Source: CAVTPU01 sp963736695 (GTDB taxonomy: Bacteria; Actinomycetota; Actinomycetes; Mycobacteriales; Micromonosporaceae). Taken from it: a stretch of DNA of 64,000 nucleotides. Below the pieces are notes generated by a model. The model did no database searches. It worked only from the letters and a program-made list of their open reading frames with translations, and was not told the origin of the DNA. The stretch is from the NCBI GenBank assembly GCA_963736695.1, contig CAVTPU010000004.1:3245100-3309099 (forward strand), given 5' to 3'. Of the stretch, positions 36,646-44,144 are shown piece after piece. The first letter of the stretch is position 1. Each line of letters starts with the position of its first letter. The translations under genes were made by a program, and so were the position numbers.

Positions 36646-37748
36646 GCGCGCTGCACAAGGATCGCGACCGGCTGGTCATCACGGCCTGGTCGGTCGTCTC
36701 GCCGTTCGGCATCGGCCGGCGGGCGTTTGTCGACGGGCTCACCAGCGGCCGGACCACCGACACTGACGTGCGGGGGTCGCTGTGGGATACCCCCGACGAC
36801 CGGGCCTGCCTGGTGCCGGGATTCGACCCGCGGGACCTGCTCGGCAAAAAGGGAACCAAGGCGATGGACCGCGGCACCGGCATGGCGGTCGTCTCGGTCG
36901 GCGAGCTCATCGCCGACCTGGGAGAGGAGAACGGTGTCGCCGACCGCGATGACACCGGCCTGGTCTTCGGCACCTCATTCGGCAGCCCGCAGTCGATGAT
37001 GGACTTTACCCGGGCTTCGCTGACTGGGGCCGAACCGTTCTATGTCGACCCGGCGCTCATGCCCTACGGAGTCATGAACGCCACCGCCGGCCAGTGCGCG
37101 ATTTGGCACCAGCTGAGGGGGCCGAACACGACCCTCGCCGGGGGCCGTGGTGTCGCCCTTCTCGGGCTGCGCTATGCCCGGCGACTGTTGACCAACGGCC
37201 GGGCGGGCCGGGTGCTCGTGGGCGCGGCCGAGGACTATTCGCACGCCCGTTCCTGGCTATGGAAGCAGGCCTTCCCCGACTCGCCGACCCTGCTCGGCGA
37301 GGGTGCGGCGATGCTGCTCGTCGAGCCCGCCGACTCCGTTGGCGGGCGGCGGAGGGCGCTGGCCGAGGTGCTCGCCGTCGAGTCGAGGAACGCCTTCGAC
37401 GACGACTACGTGACGGCGCTGGTCGACTGCGCGAGATCAGCGCTCAAGTCCGCCGGCGTCGAGGCCACCGACGTCGATGTGACCGCGTTCTCTGACGCCC
37501 CCGGCCGACTGGGCGAGGCTGAGAGGACGGCGACCGCCCGAGTTTTCGGCCGTGACGTGCCGATGTTGCCCGCGCTGCGTGCGCTCATCGGCGAGACCGC
37601 GAGCGTGTCGGCGGCTTTCCAGCTTGGCTCTGTGCTCGCTCACGGCGCGCGGCCCGGCTCCGCCGGGCAGCTCGCGATGGTCACCTCCGTCGACCCTGAC
37701 GGCATGGTCGCCTGCGCCTTGGTGAGGCTCCTCGATGGCGGCTTCTGA
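36642..37748 (+). CDS. Chain-length factor (KS-beta)
   Basis: KS-fold partner of 368 residues without the catalytic cysteine. Where KS has TACSAGN this protein has NTTLAGGRGVALLG, and the HGTGT motif is lost (VTAFSDAPGRLGEAE). Such subunits pair with KS-alpha and set chain length. It is shorter than the KS (368 versus about 416). The ATG overlaps the KS stop by four bases, typical of KS/CLF pairs that must be made in equal amounts. The substitution of the Cys region by Gly, not the Gln seen in aromatic CLFs, fits the highly reducing subgroup. Confidence 0.9.
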   Translation: MSALHKDRDRLVITAWSVVSPFGIGRRAFVDGLTSGRTTDTDVRGSLWDTPDDRACLVPGFDPRDLLGKKGTKAMDRGTGMAVVSVGELIADLGEENGVADRDDTGLVFGTSFGSPQSMMDFTRASLTGAEPFYVDPALMPYGVMNATAGQCAIWHQLRGPNTTLAGGRGVALLGLRYARRLLTNGRAGRVLVGAAEDYSHARSWLWKQAFPDSPTLLGEGAAMLLVEPADSVGGRRRALAEVLAVESRNAFDDDYVTALVDCARSALKSAGVEATDVDVTAFSDAPGRLGEAERTATARVFGRDVPMLPALRALIGETASVSAAFQLGSVLAHGARPGSAGQLAMVTSVDPDGMVACALVRLLDGGF

Positions 37749-38169
37749 GACAATCCCGCCGATCGGAATCGTCGCCGCGCCCGTGCGTCTGGTGCGCTCG
37801 GCGATTCTCGACGGGGACGTCTGGCGGTCGGCGGCCGCGTTGACGGTCACGGCGAGCGAGCCGGTGCTCGCCGGCCATTTCCCCGGCGCGCCGGTGCTTC
37901 CCGGTGTGTGTGTCATCGAGTCAGTCCAGCGGGCCGCCCGGATCGCGCCGCCTCCGCACGTCGTGCCGCAACGTCTGACGACCATCGAGTCGGCCAGATT
38001 CACCGACGCCATCCGTCCCGGCGACGAGGTCGAGATCGCCCTCGAGTGGCGGGTTGAGTCGATGCGCGTGCGATGTGTCGCGCGCGCGTCGACTCAGCGA
38101 GGCCCGGCGGCCATGGTGCGGCTGGGCCTGGGGCGCCCGGCGACGAGCGGGGAACGGGCCGGTGATTGA
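37735..38169 (+). CDS. Hot-dog dehydratase 1 (FabZ/ApeI-like)
   Basis: Protein of 144 residues with a canonical hot-dog dehydratase active site: GHFPGAPVLPGVCVIE, giving catalytic His48 and acid Glu62. It would remove water from the beta-hydroxyacyl-ACP formed by the ketoreductase, producing a trans double bond. The start overlaps the end of the CLF gene by 14 bases. In aryl-polyene clusters a similar pair of small hot-dog proteins is found, one canonical and one divergent, as here with the next gene. It could alternatively be a thioesterase of the same fold, though the FPG motif argues for dehydratase. Confidence 0.83.
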   Translation: MAASETIPPIGIVAAPVRLVRSAILDGDVWRSAAALTVTASEPVLAGHFPGAPVLPGVCVIESVQRAARIAPPPHVVPQRLTTIESARFTDAIRPGDEVEIALEWRVESMRVRCVARASTQRGPAAMVRLGLGRPATSGERAGD

Positions 38170-38171
38170 CG

Positions 38172-38624
38172 ATGAGTGACTATGTGCCACTGCTGCGGGT
38201 CATGCCGCACCGCTATCCGATGCTGCTCATCGACCGCGTGCTCGACCTCGTGCCGGGAATCCGTTGCGTCGCAGCCAAGGCCGTGTCGCGCAACGAGCCC
38301 TGCTATGCGGCCATCACCGCCGATCACGACGAGCAGATGGTGGCATATCCGTCGATGTTGCTCCTCGAATCGTGGCTGCAGGCATCGGTTCCGCTGCTCG
38401 CGGCCGACGACACACGACCCGGCGGGATCGCGTTGCTCGGCGCGCTGTCCGGTGTGGAGTTTGAGGGATCGGTCTATCCCGGTGACGTCGTGACGCACCA
38501 CGTGCGGGTCGTCCGGGCGATCGACGACACGGTGATCGTCGAGGGGGAGAGCCGGATCGGCGAGGAGACCCGGCTGACTGTTCGGCAGGCGGTGCTGGCA
38601 CGGCGTACGGCGGATCGAATCTAG
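38172..38624 (+). CDS. Hot-dog dehydratase 2 (divergent FabZ/FabA-like)
   Basis: Protein of 150 residues that begins like FabZ (LRVMPHRYPMLLIDRVLDLVPG, then SRNEPCY) but has lost the GHFPGxPVxPG loop. Aligned by eye, His52 (ADHDEQ) and Glu66 (LLLESW) remain, with the same 14-residue spacing as His48/Glu62 of its neighbour, so the catalytic pair may be kept in a changed loop with a four-residue insertion before it. It may act alone, or as a heterodimer with dehydratase 1. ATG 38172 is three bases past the upstream stop; TTG 38166 is an alternative start. Confidence 0.78.
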   Translation: MSDYVPLLRVMPHRYPMLLIDRVLDLVPGIRCVAAKAVSRNEPCYAAITADHDEQMVAYPSMLLLESWLQASVPLLAADDTRPGGIALLGALSGVEFEGSVYPGDVVTHHVRVVRAIDDTVIVEGESRIGEETRLTVRQAVLARRTADRI

Positions 38625-38642
38625 ATGATGAGGGGAACGAGC

Positions 38643-39389
38643 ATGAGCGACGACGGTCCGCGGATAGCGGTGGTCAGCGGTGGTTCTCGGGGGATCGGGC
38701 GGGCAACGGTCCTGCGACTGGCCGAGGACGGTTTCGACGTCGGGTTCTGTTATCAGTCCAACGAGGACGCGGCGCACGCCGTGGTCGCCGAGGCCGGCGA
38801 GCACGGCACGCGAGTGGTGGCCACCCGTGTCGACGTGAGCGACTCCGCGGCGGTTCGTCGGTGGATCACCGACACCGAGGCCGACCTCGGGCCGATCGCC
38901 GCTGCGATCACCTCAGCCGGAATCACCCGGGACGGGCCGCTCGTGACGATGTCGGATGACAACTGGACCGCGGTGATCGACACCAACCTCACCGGCGTCT
39001 ATTTTGTCTGCCGCGCGGCCGCGTTCGGCATGATGAAGCGGCGCCGCGGATGTCTGGTCAACATCTCGTCGGTCTCGGGCGTCTACGGCAACGCGAAACA
39101 GACCAACTACGCCGCGGCGAAGGCCGGAATCATCGGGTTTTCCAAGTCGTTGGCGAAAGAAGTCGGACGCTATGGGATCCGCGCCAACGTGGTCGCCCCC
39201 GGCTTCATTGAGACGGACATGACCCAGGCCTTGTCGGGGCCCGCCGCGGAGCGGGCCCTCGCGGGTGTCGCACTGGGGCGCATGGGCTCGGCGAGCGAAG
39301 TCGCGGACCTGGTCGCATTCCTCGTGTCGGATCGGGCCAGCTATATCACCGGCTCGGTCATGGAGATCCACGGCGGGATCTCGATCTGA
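38643..39389 (+). CDS. Ketoreductase (FabG-like SDR)
   Basis: Short-chain dehydrogenase of 248 residues that reduces the beta-ketoacyl-ACP with NADPH. Cofactor motif GGSRGIGRAT, then the catalytic Ser143 (NISSVSG), Tyr156 and Lys160 (NYAAAKAG), with the FabG spacing of 13 and 4 residues, and the C-terminal ASYITGSVMEIHGG. ATG 38643 was chosen for AGGGG seven bases upstream over two earlier ATGs at 38625 and 38628. Together with KS, CLF, ACP and the dehydratases it completes a reducing, polyene-forming cycle. No enoyl reductase gene is seen, so double bonds should remain. Confidence 0.93.
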   Translation: MSDDGPRIAVVSGGSRGIGRATVLRLAEDGFDVGFCYQSNEDAAHAVVAEAGEHGTRVVATRVDVSDSAAVRRWITDTEADLGPIAAAITSAGITRDGPLVTMSDDNWTAVIDTNLTGVYFVCRAAAFGMMKRRRGCLVNISSVSGVYGNAKQTNYAAAKAGIIGFSKSLAKEVGRYGIRANVVAPGFIETDMTQALSGPAAERALAGVALGRMGSASEVADLVAFLVSDRASYITGSVMEIHGGISI

Positions 39390-41062
39390 TGGACAAGGAC
39401 GATCGTGCCTGGGACGCCATTGTGGTGGGCAGCGGACTCGGTGGACTCACCTGCGCCGCCTATCTCGCTGCGAGCGGCCTGCGGGTGCTGGTGCTCGAAC
39501 AACACGACGTGGCCGGGGGCAACGGACACGTGTTCCGGCGTCGGCGGGCGTATGAGTTCGATGTGGGCGTGCATTATCTGGGCGACTGTGGGCCGGGCGG
39601 AGTCATCCCTTCCATTCTCGACAGTCTGGGGCTGGGCGGTCGGGTCGCCTTCCGGCCAATGGACCCCGACGGCTTCGACCACCTGATCTTGCCGGGCGTC
39701 ACGTTCGACGTCCCAGCGGGCTGGGACCGCTATCGGCGACGGGTGGTGGAGACGTTCCCGACCGAGGCCGCCGGTCTGAGTCGTTTCTTTGACATCTGTC
39801 ATGCGATCGTCGAGCAGCGGTCGAGGCAGGCGAGCGCCGTGGCGACGCCGACATCCGACGAGCTCTCCGCGGTGGCGTGGCGTCGTCGCAGTCTCGCCGA
39901 CCTTTTCGTCCACTGTGACCTCTCAGCGCCGGCGCGCACCGTGCTCGCGGCGCAGAGCGGCAACTATGGAATCAGTCCGACCGGCGTCACCGTCGGGCAG
40001 CACCTGAGCATGATCGACCACTACATGCAGGGCGCCTACTACCCCGAGGGCGGCGGTCAGGTGCTTGCCGCCACCCTCGTCGAGGCCATCGAGTCACGCG
40101 GCGGCGAGCTGCGGACCCGGTGCGCCGTACGGCGAATCGATGTTCGGGACGGCCGTGCGGTCGGTGTCACCGCCGCCGATGGGCGGCACATCGCCGCACC
40201 GATCGTCGTCTCCAACGCCGACTATCGGCGCACGGTGTTGGAGCTGATCGGCGGCGAGCCTGCGGGCTTCACCGCGGGCGTTCTCGATCGTGCTCAACGA
40301 TCCGTGCCGGCCCTCGGCTTGGCTGTGCTCTATGTCGCGCTCGACCGCGAGCTGCCATATCGACGCAACGCCAACATCTGGTGGTTTCGCGACAACGACA
40401 TCGAAGCCATGTATGACCGAGTAGAGCAGGACCGTGCCGACGAGGTCGAGATGCTCTTCGCCTCCTTCGCCTCGATCAAGGATCCGCACAGCCGGGCGGT
40501 CTGCCCGCCGGGCCACGCCAACTTTCAGCTCATGACGTTGTGCCCACCGGGCTATGCCCGGTGGGGGGTCGAGTCCGGGCCGGCGTCCGGCATCCGCTAT
40601 CGGCGCACCGAGGCATATCAACGGGAGAAGCGGCGGCTTACCGACTCGATGCTCGCCGTGGCGGAGTCGATCCTCGGCGACTTCCGCCAGCACATCACGC
40701 ACCTAGAGGCGGCCACGCCGCTGAGTCAGGAGCGTTTCACCTGGTCCACCGGCGGCACCCCATATGGCCTGCGCCGGTGGGGCTCGTCGCGCGGCGCCCG
40801 TCCGGGCAACCGAACGACCATCGACGGCCTGTTCGTGGTCGGTCAGGGCACCCGCCACGGAGGTGGGATCGGGGGCGTCATGCTCGGCGGCACCATGTGC
40901 GCCGGCGAGATTCTCGACCGCCCGCTTTTCGCTGAAGTTCGCGACGGCGCCGCCTTCGGCGACGCCCGAGTGCTTCCGGAACGTCCGGCGGGCTGGGACC
41001 CGTTGGCCGTCTCCCGGGGAACGGCCCGCCGGGACGCGCCCGGCCTCGCCCGCATCGGCTGA
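39389..41062 (+). CDS. Phytoene-desaturase-like FAD oxidoreductase
   Basis: Flavoprotein of 557 residues of the CrtI/CrtISO family. N-terminal FAD motif DAIVVGSGLGGLTCAAYLAASGLRVLVLEQ, the family stretch GVHYLGD, a substrate region with PEGGGQVLAATLVEAIESRGG, and the C-terminal FAD contact GLFVVGQGTRHGGGIGGVMLGG. Related proteins in cinnamoyl-lipid NRPS clusters are thought to aromatise a cyclised polyene; others isomerise or desaturate polyenes. The ATG overlaps the ketoreductase stop by one base (TGATG), so it belongs to the PKS set. The last ~45 residues are Ala/Arg/Pro-rich and may be a tail. Confidence 0.85.
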   Translation: MDKDDRAWDAIVVGSGLGGLTCAAYLAASGLRVLVLEQHDVAGGNGHVFRRRRAYEFDVGVHYLGDCGPGGVIPSILDSLGLGGRVAFRPMDPDGFDHLILPGVTFDVPAGWDRYRRRVVETFPTEAAGLSRFFDICHAIVEQRSRQASAVATPTSDELSAVAWRRRSLADLFVHCDLSAPARTVLAAQSGNYGISPTGVTVGQHLSMIDHYMQGAYYPEGGGQVLAATLVEAIESRGGELRTRCAVRRIDVRDGRAVGVTAADGRHIAAPIVVSNADYRRTVLELIGGEPAGFTAGVLDRAQRSVPALGLAVLYVALDRELPYRRNANIWWFRDNDIEAMYDRVEQDRADEVEMLFASFASIKDPHSRAVCPPGHANFQLMTLCPPGYARWGVESGPASGIRYRRTEAYQREKRRLTDSMLAVAESILGDFRQHITHLEAATPLSQERFTWSTGGTPYGLRRWGSSRGARPGNRTTIDGLFVVGQGTRHGGGIGGVMLGGTMCAGEILDRPLFAEVRDGAAFGDARVLPERPAGWDPLAVSRGTARRDAPGLARIG

Positions 41063-41103
41063 TCCACCCACCGCACCATGATCGAGAGAGAACGGGAATC
41101 GAC

Positions 41104-42243
41104 GTGAACCTGCCCGCATTCGACCAGAACCGCCTGGGTGAGAGCCCGGCTCGGGAAAACACCTTGTCTCTTGTGGACACAGCCCGGCTGCCGGAGTCCG
41201 GCCCCGATCATGCGGTCGTCACGGCCGCTCACCGCCTCTATGAGCACCTCATCGGACTGTGGGCTCCAGGCGTCATCGAGGCTGCGTTCGACCTCGGGGT
41301 CTTCGCGGCGCTCGTCGACGGGCGGGTCACCGCCCCCGAATTGGCGGATCGCCTCAATGTGGATCAGCGCGGCATGCGGGTGCTGCTGGACGCGCTGTCG
41401 GCCTACAAGATGGTGATCCGCAGCACCTCGGAGCGGGTCGCGCACTATGAGATCCCGGCCGAGCTCGCCGACTGTTTCCTGCCGGATGGTCTGTTCAGTC
41501 TCGCCGGAAAGATGCGCTATGACCGAATGCTCGCATGGGACGCGTGGCGCAACTTGGCACAGGCGGTGCGTGGAGACGGAAGCGCCGGGGCAGGGGAACA
41601 ACACCACAACCAGATCTCCGCAGTCGAATACGAATCCCTGGTGCGCGGCATCAACTTCTGGGCGCCACCGATCGTGTCGATTCTCGCCGACTCGTTGCGT
41701 GCCTTCGGGTGGCGCCCCGGCCAGCCGACGTCGATGCTCGACGTCGGCTGCGGCACCGGTCTCTATAGCCAGCTGCTGCTCAAGGAGTTCCCGGAGCTCA
41801 CCTGTGTCGGCCTCGACGTCGCGCGGATCGTCCCGATCGCGCAGGCGCAGGGCGAACGCATGGAGGTCGCCGCGCGTTTCCAGCCGCTGGCCCGCGACTT
41901 TTGGGTCGAGGACTGGGACAGCGGATTCGACCTGATCCTCTTCGCCAACATCTTCCACCTGCAGACCCCGGAGTCAGCTCAAGATCTGAGCCTGCGGGCG
42001 AGCAAGGCCCTCGCCGACGGCGGCGTGGTCGCGATCGTCGACCAGATCGTCGACGACCGCACCGACGCGGACAACACGCAAGACCGATTCTTCCGCCTCT
42101 TCGCCGCATCGATGCTCGCCACCGGAGGCGGGGACTCCTATCCCCTGAGTGAATACGACGACTGGCTCAGTGGCGCGGGTCTGCGGCGAATTCAGCTCAT
42201 CGACACCCCCATGCACCGCATTCTGCTCGCCGTTCGCGCCTGA
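41104..42243 (+). CDS. SAM-dependent methyltransferase (O-methyltransferase-like)
   Basis: Class I methyltransferase of 379 residues with an N-terminal winged-helix dimerisation part (IEAAFDLGVFAALVDGRVTAPELADRLNVDQRGMRVLLDAL), as in the acetylserotonin/hydroxyneurosporene O-methyltransferase group. The SAM site is SMLDVGCGTGLYSQLLL at about residues 210-225; the acidic end of the second strand is in CVGLDVARI. It would tailor the acyl chain or peptide; the methylated atom cannot be read from sequence. GTG start at 41104 is about 40 bases after the FAD gene. The following ABC exporter is about 40 bases downstream, so all lie in one operon. Confidence 0.85.
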   Translation: MNLPAFDQNRLGESPARENTLSLVDTARLPESGPDHAVVTAAHRLYEHLIGLWAPGVIEAAFDLGVFAALVDGRVTAPELADRLNVDQRGMRVLLDALSAYKMVIRSTSERVAHYEIPAELADCFLPDGLFSLAGKMRYDRMLAWDAWRNLAQAVRGDGSAGAGEQHHNQISAVEYESLVRGINFWAPPIVSILADSLRAFGWRPGQPTSMLDVGCGTGLYSQLLLKEFPELTCVGLDVARIVPIAQAQGERMEVAARFQPLARDFWVEDWDSGFDLILFANIFHLQTPESAQDLSLRASKALADGGVVAIVDQIVDDRTDADNTQDRFFRLFAASMLATGGGDSYPLSEYDDWLSGAGLRRIQLIDTPMHRILLAVRA

Positions 42244-42284
42244 CGTCACGACGTCGGCTCGAGCCAACTGTCGTTGGAGGATTC

Positions 42285-43235
42285 ATGAATCTGGCCATTG
42301 AGGCCGAATCGCTGGGCAAGACATACGGCGGGCGGAGCACGCTGTGCGACGTGAGCTTCGGTGTGCCGGCGGGCACCGTGCTGGGCGTTCTCGGCCCCAA
42401 TGGCGCGGGCAAGACGACCACCGTGCGGATTCTCACGACCCTGTTGCGGCCCGATTCGGGGCGTGCTCGGGTGGCCGGATTCGACGTGGTGCGCCAAGCC
42501 CGCGAGGTCCGAGCACGCATCGGTCTGTCCGGGCAATACGCGGCGGTTGACGATCTGCTCACCGGCGAAGAGAACCTGGTGCTGCTTTCCCGATTGTCCA
42601 AGCTTGGCCGGCGGGGCTCGGTTCGTCGCGCGGGGGAGTTGCTCGAGCGCTTCGGTCTTACCGAGGCGGCGCGGCGTCCGGTGAAAGAGTATTCGGGCGG
42701 CATGCGGCGTCGGCTCGACCTGGCCACGTGCCTCATCGCGCAGCCCCCGGTGCTGTTTCTCGACGAGCCCACGACCGGGCTCGACCCGACGAGTCGGGTG
42801 ACGTTGTGGGCGATCATTCGCGAGCAGGTCGCGGCTGGAGTGACTGTGCTGCTCACCACGCAATATCTCGAAGAGGCGGATCAGCTCGCCAACCAGTTGG
42901 TTGTCATCGAGTCGGGTCAGGTCATCGCGGAGGGCACTCCCGACGAGCTCAAGCGAAAGGTGGGCGGCGAGCGACTGGAGATCACCATTCCGCCACACCA
43001 GGCCGACGCGGCGGTGGTCGCGTTGGGGCGCATCGCGACCGGTTCGCCGATGGTGGGCAGGGACGGTGCCACGGTGTCGGCGCAGCTCGTGGACGGCATC
43101 GAGGGCATCGTGGCGGCGTCGATCGCGCTGCGGGTCGCCGGTGTCGACGTCTCGGACTTCGCCCTGCGCCGGCCGTCCCTCGACGATGTCTTTTTCCAAC
43201 TCACCGGCGCGCCGACCGACAAGGGGACACAGTGA
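42285..43235 (+). CDS. DrrA-like ABC transporter ATP-binding protein
   Basis: ATPase of 316 residues of the daunorubicin-resistance (DrrA) type. Walker A GPNGAGKTT, signature EYSGGMRRRLD, Walker B VLFLDEPTTGLDPTSR, and the DrrA C-terminal extension (SDFALRRPSLDDVFFQLTG). It pairs with the downstream membrane protein, whose ATG overlaps its stop. The likely task is export of, and self-protection against, the lipopeptide made by the operon. The ATG has GGAGG five bases upstream. Confidence 0.93.
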   Translation: MNLAIEAESLGKTYGGRSTLCDVSFGVPAGTVLGVLGPNGAGKTTTVRILTTLLRPDSGRARVAGFDVVRQAREVRARIGLSGQYAAVDDLLTGEENLVLLSRLSKLGRRGSVRRAGELLERFGLTEAARRPVKEYSGGMRRRLDLATCLIAQPPVLFLDEPTTGLDPTSRVTLWAIIREQVAAGVTVLLTTQYLEEADQLANQLVVIESGQVIAEGTPDELKRKVGGERLEITIPPHQADAAVVALGRIATGSPMVGRDGATVSAQLVDGIEGIVAASIALRVAGVDVSDFALRRPSLDDVFFQLTGAPTDKGTQ

Positions 43236-44065
43236 TGAGCACCGCGACAATCGCGAGACCGGGCGCGGCCGGAGGCGTGGCACCCGCGCTCGGTGACATC
43301 AGTGCCATGGTGGGACGTCGGGTGCGGCACTTTCGCGGCAGCCCGGGCAAGTTGTTCGCCATCGCGTTGAATCCGCTTGTGATGATCATCGCCCTCGGCT
43401 ATCTGTTTGAGGCGTCGATCGTCGTGGCGCCGGGCGCCGACTATCAGGAATACATCTTCGCCGGGGTCGCGGCGCAGATCGGTCTCACCGGTCTGGGGCC
43501 GACGGCGGTGGGAATGGCCGAGGATCTGCGCAACGGGTTGGTCGACCGCTTCCGCACCCTGTCGATCTCCCGGGCCGCCGTGCTCATCAGCCACACGATC
43601 GCCGACTTCCTCGTCGCGGCAGGCACGCTCGTGCTCGTCGCGGGGGTCGCGTGGGGACTCGGGTGGCGTTCACACACCAGCCTCGCGTCGACGCTGGGCG
43701 GGTTCGGAATGCTTCTCGCGTTCAGCTATGCCATGTTGTGGGTCGGGGTGCTGCTGGGCCTGTCGATGCGCAGCATGGGATCGATCGAGGCGACCGGATC
43801 GCTCGTGCTGGTGGTGTTCACCTTTGTCTCCAACGCGTTCCTGTCCACCGATCGAATGCCGGGCTGGCTCGGCACCGTGGCCGAGTGGAATCCGTTGAGC
43901 TGCGTCGCCTCGGCGTGCCGCTCGCTGTGGGGCAATCCGGTGGCGGCCAGCGGCAGCATCGCGACCGACCATCCGGTGGCGGTCGCTTCGATCATGATCT
44001 CCGTGCTGGTCGTGGTCGCGGTCCCATTGGCCGTACGGGCATATGGCAACGCTGCGGCGCGTTGA
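43235..44065 (+). CDS. DrrB-like ABC-2 type transporter permease
   Basis: Membrane protein of 276 residues with six predicted transmembrane segments and the ABC-2/DrrB arrangement. A soluble N-terminus (MVGRRVRHFRGSPGKLFAIALNPLVMIIALGYLFE) is followed by EYIFAGVAAQIGLTG, VDRFRTLSISRAAVL and FVSNAFLSTDRMPGWLGTVAEWNPLSCVASACRSLWG. It starts at ATG 43235, overlapping the ATPase stop by one base; a much longer open frame upstream is a shadow of the ATPase gene. It is the last gene of the 27.7-kb operon and is followed by a perfect 56-bp palindrome. Confidence 0.93.
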   Translation: MSTATIARPGAAGGVAPALGDISAMVGRRVRHFRGSPGKLFAIALNPLVMIIALGYLFEASIVVAPGADYQEYIFAGVAAQIGLTGLGPTAVGMAEDLRNGLVDRFRTLSISRAAVLISHTIADFLVAAGTLVLVAGVAWGLGWRSHTSLASTLGGFGMLLAFSYAMLWVGVLLGLSMRSMGSIEATGSLVLVVFTFVSNAFLSTDRMPGWLGTVAEWNPLSCVASACRSLWGNPVAASGSIATDHPVAVASIMISVLVVVAVPLAVRAYGNAAAR

Positions 44066-44082
44066 GTCACGTCGAGTGTGAG

Positions 44083-44138
44083 ATCGGTGGTGTCGTGCTT
44101 CGCACTGATCGATCAGTGCGAAGCACGACACCACCGAT
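44083..44138. terminator. Perfect 56-bp palindrome between convergent genes
   Basis: Two 28-bp arms are exact reverse complements with no spacer; the centre is GATC|GATC at 44110/44111. The left arm begins ATCGGTGGTG at 44083 and the right arm ends CACCACCGAT at 44138. It starts 17 bases after the permease stop and ends 6 bases before the stop of the convergent sensor kinase gene, so it can stop transcription from both sides. There is no T-run. Its length and perfection are unusual for a terminator. Confidence 0.85.
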
Positions 44139-44144
44139 GTCTCG

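Noticed and set aside
35395..37748. Aromatic (spore-pigment or actinorhodin-like) type II PKS
   Set aside because: There are no aromatase/cyclase genes; a FabG-like reductase and two dehydratases are present instead, pointing to a reduced, unsaturated linear chain.
42728..43234. Permease open frame beginning inside the ABC ATPase gene
   Set aside because: It is out of frame with the clear ATPase motifs there; the ATG at 43235 overlaps the ATPase stop and precedes the first permease segment.
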